Origin: IOR16 sp034927775
Lineage (GTDB): Bacteria; Bacillota; Clostridia; Peptostreptococcales; Anaerovoracaceae
Direction: 5' to 3'
NCBI GenBank assembly: GCA_034927775.1
Contig: JAYFPL010000195.1
Coordinates: forward strand, 1-12,004
Length of the DNA stretch: 12,004 nucleotides
This document shows positions 5,721 through 12,004 of the stretch, piece by piece (the stretch's first letter is position 1; each line of letters starts with the position of its first letter). The notes below the pieces were generated by a model. The model saw nothing but the letters and a program-made list of their open reading frames with translations. It had not been told where the DNA came from and did not search any database. Both the position numbers and the translations under genes were made by a program.

Positions 5721-6368
5721 TTATATCGTTTCCATATAAGCAAGATCTGGTTTCCAATGAACCTCTTTCATGAAACGTTCTAATTCTGATGCATTTTTTT
5801 GCTCAAATAAAGCGAGCATCGCACGGTGTTCGTCATTTGTACATCGAAGAACTTCCTTAACATTATCCCCTACATCCATAATGTAAGATTTCTTTAGAAA
5901 TTTCTTCTTAGTTCGATTCATTAAATTGATTAAACTTTCATTTCCGCAAAGATTTAAATAAATTTGATGAAATTCTTCTTGCTGTTTATAATACATATCA
6001 AAATTGCCCGAATCAATTGCAAGACTCATACTTCCAATGTAAAATTGCATATCCCGAATTTCTTTTTCCGTAATGCGCGGGCAAGCCAATGAAACAGCAA
6101 GACCGTCCAAAACACCTAAAATTAAATAAATTTCTCCCGCTTCTTTCTCACTCAATGGTCGAATCAGAAAACCTTTTCTGGGCACATTTTCTAAAAATCC
6201 TTCACTGGCCAACTGTATTAATGCTTCTCTAACAGGTGTTCGACTAATGTTTAAAAGATCACTTATCTTTTGCTCATTAATTTTTTCTTCCGGTTTCAGA
6301 TTTCCCTTATTAATCTCTTCTGCAATGTAATTATAAACGTGGTCTTTTAAGGATAAATACCCTTCCAT
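5721..6368 (-). CDS. GntR-family transcriptional regulator, FadR/FCD subfamily
   Basis: A DNA-binding repressor or activator that responds to an unidentified small molecule, usually a carboxylate. Residues 5-70 form the winged helix-turn-helix, with the typical EKINEQKISDLLNISRTPVR and EALIQLASEGFLENVPRKGF. The rest is an all-helical FCD ligand domain with three metal-site histidines in the expected motifs: EEFHQIY, NDEHRAM and MKEVHW. The Asp that normally stands four residues before the first histidine is Gln here, which may weaken metal binding. I chose ATG 6368 (215 residues); the frame extends six codons to a GTG at 6386 that lacks any ribosome binding site. The ATG has only a weak GGA upstream. 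It follows yhbY by 65 bases without a clear promoter. No operator target can be named. Confidence 0.88.
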   Translation of the reverse strand: MEGYLSLKDHVYNYIAEEINKGNLKPEEKINEQKISDLLNISRTPVREALIQLASEGFLENVPRKGFLIRPLSEKEAGEIYLILGVLDGLAVSLACPRITEKEIRDMQFYIGSMSLAIDSGNFDMYYKQQEEFHQIYLNLCGNESLINLMNRTKKKFLKKSYIMDVGDNVKEVLRCTNDEHRAMLALFEQKNASELERFMKEVHWKPDLAYMETI

Positions 6369-6433
6369 AAAATTCCAAACTCTCACTTTCTATTATTTTA
6401 ATGACTTATTTAATCTTATAAGAATGATCCTCA

Positions 6434-6727
6434 TTATTTGGGAAGTACAATTTGCTTATGATCTTTTGATTGACGATATAAAGTAAATTTTTTGCCTATA
6501 GCTTGTACAAATTCTGCATTTAATTTTTTTGCAATATCATTTGCTACTTCTTTTGGCTTTAAATCGCATCCTTCTTGAATTTTTACTTTTACAAGTTCTC
6601 TGCATTCAAATCCGGTATCCATTTCTTTTAATATATTTTCAGTCATACCGGATTTACCGATATATACTGTCGGATCCAAGTCATGTGCAAGACTTCTTAA
6701 AAAACTTCTTTGTTTGGTAGTTATCAT
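6434..6727 (-). CDS. yhbY: Ribosome assembly RNA-binding protein YhbY (CRM domain)
   Basis: A small RNA-binding protein that associates with pre-50S ribosomal particles. The 97 residues are a single CRS1-YhbY (CRM) domain: MITTKQRSFLRSLAHDLDP at the start, the RNA-contacting loop IGKSG (23-27), CRELVKVKI in the middle, and the end FTLYRQSKDHKQIVLPK. It matches the B. subtilis YqeI/YhbY pattern from first to last residue, which supports ATG 6727. The ribosome binding site AAAGGA is about 13 bases from the ATG, longer than usual. In many Firmicutes the gene sits between obg or yqeH and nadD; here it stands alone with a GntR regulator behind it, so its usual neighbours are elsewhere. Confidence 0.95.
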   Translation of the reverse strand: MITTKQRSFLRSLAHDLDPTVYIGKSGMTENILKEMDTGFECRELVKVKIQEGCDLKPKEVANDIAKKLNAEFVQAIGKKFTLYRQSKDHKQIVLPK

Positions 6728-6770
6728 ATAATAATAGATTTCCTTTCATTATACCTATTTTAATTTATTT

Positions 6771-6799
6771 AGTATAACGCTTTGCTTCATTCAATTCAA
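6771..6799 (-). promoter_or_regulatory. Probable promoter of yhbY-gntR
   Basis: On the minus strand TTGAAT (6794-6799) and TATACT (6771-6776) are 17 bases apart, giving a start near 6764 and a leader of about 37 nt. A perfect TATAAT at 6748-6753 lacks a -35 box, and its start would fall on the ribosome binding site, so I prefer the upstream pair. Confidence 0.5.
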
Positions 6800-6973
6800 G
6801 CAAATATAGATATTTTCAATATAATTAAATTTTATTAAAAAATTTTTTTTGTTTTTTTCTAAATATAAAAGGATCATTTCTTTTAAAGCTTGAATTTCCA
6901 ACATATAATTTTCACCAAATTATTATTCTATGATTTTTAAAAAATAGTTTTACATTTTTTGTGTTTCTTGCTA
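6800..6973. other. AT-rich divergent intergenic region, no gene seen
   Basis: Between the yhbY and gdhA promoters the sequence is strongly AT-rich with long A and T runs, for example around 6836-6858. I see no ORF with a ribosome binding site, no tRNA and no hairpin with a U-tract. The only structured signal is a CodY-like box. Confidence 0.6.
6907..6921 (+). promoter_or_regulatory. CodY-like box upstream of gdhA
   Basis: AATTTTCACCAAATT matches 13 of 15 positions of the CodY consensus AATTTTCWGAAAATT. It lies 53 bases upstream of the gdhA -35 box. Two further GAAAAT half-sites (7014-7019 and 7027-7032) lie just downstream of the predicted transcription start. CodY represses amino-acid metabolism genes when branched-chain amino acids and GTP are plentiful, which would suit gdhA. 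The AT-rich background raises the chance of a false match. Confidence 0.35.
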
Positions 6974-7002
6974 TTGACTATAAAAATTTAGTGTGATAAA
7001 TT
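6974..7002 (+). promoter_or_regulatory. Promoter of gdhA with an extended -10
   Basis: TTGACT (6974-6979, five of six consensus bases) is followed after 17 bases by TAAATT (6997-7002). TG one base before the -10 makes it an extended -10. Transcription would start near 7009, giving a leader of about 63 nt. Confidence 0.65.
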
Positions 7003-7071
7003 GAAATTGCGGAGAAAATTCAATCTGAAAATCGCACATTTTTAATTTTAAACAGAAAGAGGAGACAAAAA

Positions 7072-8415
7072 ATGGCAAGTATCGTTCAGAAGTACATTGA
7101 TATTGCAGCAAAGAGAAACCCAGGTGAGCCTGAATTTCTCCAGACAGTGGAAGAAGTATTAACTTCTTTAGAGCCGGTTCTTGAAAAACATCCGGAATAC
7201 ATTGAAGCCGGATTGATTGAAAGACTTATTGAACCAGAAAGAGGCATTAGCTTCCGCGTAACTTGGGTGGATGACAATGGCAAGGTACAAGTTAACAGAG
7301 GTTACAGATACCAATTTAACAGTGCAATCGGACCTTACAAAGGTGGTCTTCGTTTTGCATCCAATGTATACCCTGGTATCATCAAATTCTTAGGATTTGA
7401 ACAAATTTTCAAAAACTCACTAACCGGTCTTCCGATTGGCGGTGGCAAGGGTGGTTCCGATTTCGATCCAAACGGAAAATCCGATGCTGAAATCATGAGA
7501 TTCTGCCAAAGCTTTATGACCGAATTATTTAGACATATCGGACCTGAAACTGACGTTCCGGCAGGAGACATCGGTGTAGGTGCAAGAGAAATTGGCTACT
7601 TATATGGTCAGTATAAGAGATTAGCAAACAGATTTGAAGGTGTTTTGACAGGAAAAGGCATTCCTTACGGTGGTCTTCTTGGCAGAACGGAAGCAACTGG
7701 ATTTGGTATTGTATTCTTTGCAAGAAATATGCTGAAAGCAAACGGCGAAGCACTTGCTGGTAAAACAGTTGTCATTTCTGGTTTTGGTAATGTATCTTGG
7801 GGTACTGCAACAAAATTAAATGAATTAGGAGCTAAGTTAATTACAATTTCCGGTCCAGACGGTTACATCCTAGATGAAGAAGGCATATCCGGAGAAAAAG
7901 TTGACTACATGCTTGAATTAAGAGGAAGCGGAAAGAACATCGTTGCTCCTTATGCAGAGAAGTTCCCTAACTCAAAGTTCTTCCCTGGCGAAAAACCTTG
8001 GGGTGTAAAAGCAGATTTATATATTCCATGCGCAACTCAGAACGAAATTCACATTGAAGATGCTAAGAAAATTGTTGCTAACGGTACAAAATTCGTTTGT
8101 GAAGGTGCAAATATGCCTACTACGAATGAAGCTCTTAAGTACTTACAGGACAGCGGTATCATTGTCGGTCCTTCTAAGGCTGCAAATGCAGGTGGTGTGG
8201 CTTGCTCCGCAATTGAAATGAGCCAAAACTCCTTAAAGATGCCTTATACTGCTGAACAGGTATATGCACAGTTAGAAGGAATTATGGAGCACATTCATGA
8301 TGCTTGCGAAGAAGCTTCCAAGGAATATGGCTTTGGTTACAACCTGGTTGCAGGTGCAAACATTGCCGGATTCTTAAAGGTTGCACAAGCTATGATGGCA
8401 CAAGGTTTAGTTTAA
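7072..8415 (+). CDS. gdhA: Glutamate dehydrogenase, hexameric clostridial type, probably NAD-dependent
   Basis: Interconverts glutamate and 2-oxoglutarate plus ammonium in the cytosol; in amino-acid-fermenting Clostridia it usually works in the catabolic direction. The 447 residues match the 450-residue class. The N-terminal substrate domain has GPYKGGLRF (K90), K114 and PIGGGKGG (catalytic K126), and DVPAGDIGVG with the catalytic Asp 166. The Rossmann domain has SGFGNVSWG (236-244). The loop SGPDG (260-264) ends the second strand. In the NAD-specific Clostridium symbiosum enzyme the corresponding positions are Phe, Pro and Asp, as here (F238, P262, D263), while NADP enzymes such as E. coli GdhA have SDS, so I infer NAD preference. 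GGAG lies seven bases before the ATG. Monocistronic, with its own promoter and terminator. Confidence 0.97.
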   Translation: MASIVQKYIDIAAKRNPGEPEFLQTVEEVLTSLEPVLEKHPEYIEAGLIERLIEPERGISFRVTWVDDNGKVQVNRGYRYQFNSAIGPYKGGLRFASNVYPGIIKFLGFEQIFKNSLTGLPIGGGKGGSDFDPNGKSDAEIMRFCQSFMTELFRHIGPETDVPAGDIGVGAREIGYLYGQYKRLANRFEGVLTGKGIPYGGLLGRTEATGFGIVFFARNMLKANGEALAGKTVVISGFGNVSWGTATKLNELGAKLITISGPDGYILDEEGISGEKVDYMLELRGSGKNIVAPYAEKFPNSKFFPGEKPWGVKADLYIPCATQNEIHIEDAKKIVANGTKFVCEGANMPTTNEALKYLQDSGIIVGPSKAANAGGVACSAIEMSQNSLKMPYTAEQVYAQLEGIMEHIHDACEEASKEYGFGYNLVAGANIAGFLKVAQAMMAQGLV

Positions 8416-8441
8416 TTTAAAAAACTTAACTATAAAAATAT

Positions 8442-8470
8442 AAAAAGGATGGATTCTTTCCATCCTTTTT
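8442..8470. terminator. Bidirectional terminator between gdhA and addA
   Basis: AAAAAGGATGG (8442-8452) and CCATCCTTTTT (8460-8470) are an 11-bp perfect inverted repeat around a seven-base loop. The A and T runs make it work as an intrinsic terminator in both directions. It lies 26 bases after the gdhA stop and 40 bases after the addA stop on the other strand. Confidence 0.92.
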
Positions 8471-8510
8471 TCTTTCTTTATAATTTATAAAATACCTAAG
8501 AAGAAAAGTC

Positions 8511-11500
8511 CTAAATTCTCAACTCTTTGTCAATGGAAAACAAATATAAATAAGTTTCCTTTACCTTAATCCCCTTTATTTTCTCCAACGCTTCCTTATA
8601 AAGAGATAATTGTCCTTCATATTGCCTCTTTATTCCTTCCAGAGAGGGTTGTGTATCTTGCGTAAAATTAGATTTATAATCCAAAAGTACATATTCATTG
8701 TCTTCTAAAAAATAACAATCAATGGTCCCTTGGATAATAATGTCTTCTTTTTCTTTCTTCTTTTTTAAATTAAAAGAAACCTCTTTATAAATTTTCTTTG
8801 CTTTACAAGCTCTTCTTCCAATATCAGAGACAAAAAATGAAGTAAGTTTATCTAAGTCAGCAACTTGTGCCTCTTCATCAAATAAAATTTCTCGTTCTAC
8901 CATACTTTCAATGAACTGAGAAATCTTTCTTCGGATTGCAGGCACGTCTTCTTCCTGTGAAAAAAGGAACTCATGAAATGGTAAGTATTCCATAATACGA
9001 TGTAAAATGGTTCCTCGCTCTGCACCGGAATAAACCTTCTTCCCCTGCAAAAACTTAGGCGGCATTTTTGACAAATTTATTCTTTTTTCACTTACTGCTC
9101 CAACCATTTCTTTTGCAAGCTCAGATACGCTGTACTTTGATTTCATCTGATTTGCAAAGAGATAAGGATATTCATATTCTAAGCGGCTACAGATCATCTC
9201 TTGATCTTCCTCTTTTAAATTCGTAGAAAATCCTTTTGCAAGAGCAAAAGAAATTTCCCCTTTTTGTATATCGAACTCTTCTTTTACGAAGCTCATCCCG
9301 CTTCGATTATGCCTATATATTTTAATTTTAGAATCTATAATTGCAGGAAAAATCAAATCCATATAACATTTTGCACCTGCTGCATCCTCTGATTCCCTTA
9401 ACTCATATTTTTCCCAAGTTCTATCAATATCTGTGACAGTTCCTAAAAGTACGAGTTCATCCATCGCACGCGTAAAAGCTACATATAGAATTCGAATTTC
9501 CTCTGCCATATCGTCTTTTTTCTTTTTTTCATCCATTAAATATTGAAGGATTGTTTTGCGATAACAATGATTCTCAACATCAACCAAGCGTAAGCCAATA
9601 CCTAAGTCCTTATCTAAACTCAAAGCGGTGGATTTCTGTCCCAATTGAAATCGCTTTGCTAAGCCTCCGACTAAAACAAAAGGGAATTCAAGCCCCTTAC
9701 TCTTATGTATGGTCATAATACGTACAACATCATCATTTTCTCCAATGAGCTTTACTTGTCCCGTACTGATTTTTTTCTCCTGTAAAGCTTCTATATAACG
9801 AATAAAAGAAAATAAACCTTTACCCTGTGAAGATTGATACTGTACTGCCTTATCAACAAGAAAACGCAGATTTGCTTGCCGCTGAATTCCTCCAGGAATG
9901 CTTCCTATGTATTGATAGTACCCAGTTTCTTCAATTAATTTCCAAAGAAGATTTTCTAAAGGCATATACGTTGCAATCTTCCCCCAAAGCTGCAATGCAT
10001 TCAAAGCAACGTTGCATTTTTGCCTCAGTCCTTCCTGTTCACCATTCTGACTATACTGTAAAAAAGCATCATAGTAAGAGCCTTCTTTATATGCAATTCT
10101 TATTTTAGCCATTTCATCAACCGTGAAATCAAAGATAGGGGATCGCATTACACTTAACAAGCATAAATCTTGTTTTTTATTATCAATCAGTCGTAATAAA
10201 TTTAAAAAGATCTGAATTTCTACCGTATCAAAATACCCGTCACTATTATCAACAAATGCAGGAATTCCAGCATCCATTAGTGCTTGAAAATAAATTTGTC
10301 CATCCGTTTTTGCTCCTCTCAAAAGAATTACAATGTCTCTGTTCTCCAAGGGACGTATGGATTCTTTCTTACAATCATAAATTTCTTTTCCTTTTGCCTC
10401 TTTAATTATTTGTACAGCTGCATAAGCTTCCACTTCTGCACGTTTCATTTCTTTGATGACATCATCAATGTCTTCTTCTTCAATTTGTGCATCATCTACT
10501 ACATGAAGAGATAATGGATATACCAATTCGCCTTCATAACTAACCCCTTTATATAAGGCTGCATCTTTATCATATGCCAATCCAGTTGTCCGCTTTTGCA
10601 TGATTTTAGAAAAAACATGATTAATCCCATTAATAATGGTACCTTTGCTTCGAAAGTTTCGATTCAAATCAATTTTTTCATTTTTTTCTTCCGTTCCTTT
10701 TTGAAATAATTCGTATTTCCAGATAAAAAGTTCTGGCTCCGCCAGTCGAAATTTATAAATACTTTGTTTGACATCCCCTACCATAAACACATTATTATCT
10801 CTTTTAATACGATTGATTAAGGTTTCCTGGACTATGTTACTGTCTTGGTATTCATCAATAAATATGTATCGGAATTTATCTCGATATTCGGAAGCAGCCT
10901 CTTCATGTTCTAAAATTTTTAATGCATAGTGTTCAATGTCATTAAAGTCAATTAACCCTTTTTTTTGTTTTCTTTCTGTATATTTTTTTTCAAAATCTTT
11001 TACTAAGGAATAAAGTATGTTTGCATATGAATAAGTTTCTTGTATTTCTTCCATCAATTCTTTTAATGAACGAGTTCCAAATTGTTCACAGAGGCGATTA
11101 TAAATTTCTTTTCCTTTATCACGAAATGCACTTACACGATCCTTTATTTCCTGATAAGTTTCCTTCTCATCCTTTCCTGCAACAAGGCGTTGAAATTTTC
11201 CTTTATAAGAATTCATCTTCTGCATCGTATCTTCAAATGATTGTATTTTTAATGCAGATTGCATTTCTTCCAACTCAAAAATATCCAAAGCACATTTTTT
11301 ACTTAATCTTTCAAGTCCAGATTCAAGCAGTAAGTTTTCAGCTTGCTTAAAATAAGTTAAAGTAAGGAAAAGTTTATCATTAATATTATCTTTTAATTGC
11401 TGAAAAACAGCGCTATTTTCAAACTCTTCCATTCCTTCTTTCAGTTTAGCAACATTTTGTGATAACCATTCAAATGAATTCGGTATACTCTGTATAAATT

Positions 11501-12004
11501 GATAGGTATAAAGAACCATTTCTTTTGCTGATTTTTCATTTTTACTTCCGGCGTATGCACGTAAAAAAGCAAGAAATTCTTGATCCTTTCTTTGAAATCG
11601 TTCCCTAAATAATTCTTCTATTGCTTCTGCTTGCAAGATGGTTTTTTGAGCTTCATCACAAATCTTAAAATTAGGCTCAATATTAATAAAATGAAAATAT
11701 CGGCGTATCACTTCCATAGCAAATGCATGAAAAGTACTTATATTTGCCTTATGTATAAGGCTTAACTGCCTTCGTAAAAATAATTCCTTTTCCTGATTTT
11801 GTTCCAATTCTTCCATCTCATTTGAAATGGCTCGAACAATCTTTTCTTTCATTTCCGCAGCTGCTGCATTACTAACGGTAACGATAAGCATTTGATTTAA
11901 ATCAATTCTATCTTCTAAAATTAATCCTTTAATTCGTTCAACAAGTACAGCTGTTTTTCCAGATCCTGCTGCTGCAGAAACCAAAATATTTTTTTCACGT
12001 AACC
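8511..12004 (-). CDS. addA: ATP-dependent helicase/nuclease subunit A (AddA), N-terminus off the window
   Basis: The helicase-nuclease subunit of AddAB, which processes double-strand breaks for RecA, the Gram-positive counterpart of RecBCD. 1163 residues are visible; the frame is still open at the right edge (LREKNIL before the Walker A), so a few dozen N-terminal residues with the Q motif are missing. Superfamily 1 helicase motifs, numbered from the first full codon: AAAGSGKTAVL with Lys 16, SNAAAAEM (Ia), FIDEYQDS (II, about 381-388), MVGDVKQSIYKFR (III), LNRNFRS (IV), TIHKSKGLEF (V, 764-773) and LYVAFTRA (VI, about 839-846). The C-terminal RecB-type nuclease is complete: His 1001 in GTILHRIMEY, Asp 1095 in GTID, and Asp 1108 with Lys 1110 in LDYKSN, so it should be active. 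addB would be expected just upstream, outside the window. Confidence 0.97.
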   Translation of the reverse strand, partial: LREKNILVSAAAGSGKTAVLVERIKGLILEDRIDLNQMLIVTVSNAAAAEMKEKIVRAISNEMEELEQNQEKELFLRRQLSLIHKANISTFHAFAMEVIRRYFHFINIEPNFKICDEAQKTILQAEAIEELFRERFQRKDQEFLAFLRAYAGSKNEKSAKEMVLYTYQFIQSIPNSFEWLSQNVAKLKEGMEEFENSAVFQQLKDNINDKLFLTLTYFKQAENLLLESGLERLSKKCALDIFELEEMQSALKIQSFEDTMQKMNSYKGKFQRLVAGKDEKETYQEIKDRVSAFRDKGKEIYNRLCEQFGTRSLKELMEEIQETYSYANILYSLVKDFEKKYTERKQKKGLIDFNDIEHYALKILEHEEAASEYRDKFRYIFIDEYQDSNIVQETLINRIKRDNNVFMVGDVKQSIYKFRLAEPELFIWKYELFQKGTEEKNEKIDLNRNFRSKGTIINGINHVFSKIMQKRTTGLAYDKDAALYKGVSYEGELVYPLSLHVVDDAQIEEEDIDDVIKEMKRAEVEAYAAVQIIKEAKGKEIYDCKKESIRPLENRDIVILLRGAKTDGQIYFQALMDAGIPAFVDNSDGYFDTVEIQIFLNLLRLIDNKKQDLCLLSVMRSPIFDFTVDEMAKIRIAYKEGSYYDAFLQYSQNGEQEGLRQKCNVALNALQLWGKIATYMPLENLLWKLIEETGYYQYIGSIPGGIQRQANLRFLVDKAVQYQSSQGKGLFSFIRYIEALQEKKISTGQVKLIGENDDVVRIMTIHKSKGLEFPFVLVGGLAKRFQLGQKSTALSLDKDLGIGLRLVDVENHCYRKTILQYLMDEKKKKDDMAEEIRILYVAFTRAMDELVLLGTVTDIDRTWEKYELRESEDAAGAKCYMDLIFPAIIDSKIKIYRHNRSGMSFVKEEFDIQKGEISFALAKGFSTNLKEEDQEMICSRLEYEYPYLFANQMKSKYSVSELAKEMVGAVSEKRINLSKMPPKFLQGKKVYSGAERGTILHRIMEYLPFHEFLFSQEEDVPAIRRKISQFIESMVEREILFDEEAQVADLDKLTSFFVSDIGRRACKAKKIYKEVSFNLKKKKEKEDIIIQGTIDCYFLEDNEYVLLDYKSNFTQDTQPSLEGIKRQYEGQLSLYKEALEKIKGIKVKETYLYLFSIDKELRI

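Noticed and set aside
6748..6753. Perfect TATAAT on the minus strand before yhbY
   Set aside because: No matching -35 box at 16-18 bases, and the start would fall on the yhbY ribosome binding site.
11982..11984. TTG as the start of addA
   Set aside because: The frame stays open to the window edge, and the residues before it (LREKNIL) match the family just upstream of the Walker A motif, so the true start is outside.

Overview
The window is AT-rich, densely packed chromosomal DNA from a low-GC Gram-positive bacterium, most likely an anaerobic member of the class Clostridia. The evidence is A/T-ending codons, AAGGAG-type ribosome binding sites, sigma-A-type promoters, a B. subtilis-like MazE/MazF pair, AddA instead of RecB, a DUF5693-type membrane protein and a clostridial-type hexameric glutamate dehydrogenase. 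The genus cannot be fixed from this sequence. I see no prophage, insertion sequence, CRISPR array, tRNA or rRNA. The content is mostly housekeeping, and I found no convincing novel multi-gene system.

All genes except gdhA are on the minus strand, so the layout is given right to left, in their direction of transcription. At 8511-12004 is addA, the helicase-nuclease subunit of the AddAB recombination complex; its N-terminus lies off the right edge. It converges with gdhA (7072-8415, plus), and both share a bidirectional terminator at 8442-8470. A 344-base AT-rich divergent region (6728-7071) holds the promoters of gdhA and of the yhbY-gntR pair, plus a CodY-like box. yhbY (ribosome assembly) and an FCD-type GntR regulator form a short unit ending in a strong terminator at 5652-5681.

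Next comes mgtE, a CBS-gated magnesium channel. It has its own good promoter and a leader of about 230 nt that carries a 29-codon upstream ORF, competing hairpins and a segment complementary to the mgtE start region. This is the most interesting signal in the window and looks like a leader-peptide or translational control device. mgtE is followed by nnrD, the ADP-dependent NAD(P)H-hydrate dehydratase for metabolite repair, with an 11-bp perfect hairpin between them.

Directly after nnrD a perfect consensus promoter (TTGACA-17-TATAAT) drives mazE-mazF (antitoxin-toxin). A small secreted protein gene follows 26 nt behind mazF with no terminator in between, so it is probably part of the same transcript, which ends at 1728-1768. 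The left edge holds a separately promoted gene for a DUF5693-type membrane protein that runs out of the window.

Functionally the region combines stress and RNA control (mazEF), metabolite repair (nnrD), Mg2+ homeostasis (mgtE), ribosome assembly (yhbY), glutamate catabolism or synthesis (gdhA) and DNA repair (addA). Apart from the local operons, the genes are not obviously one pathway.
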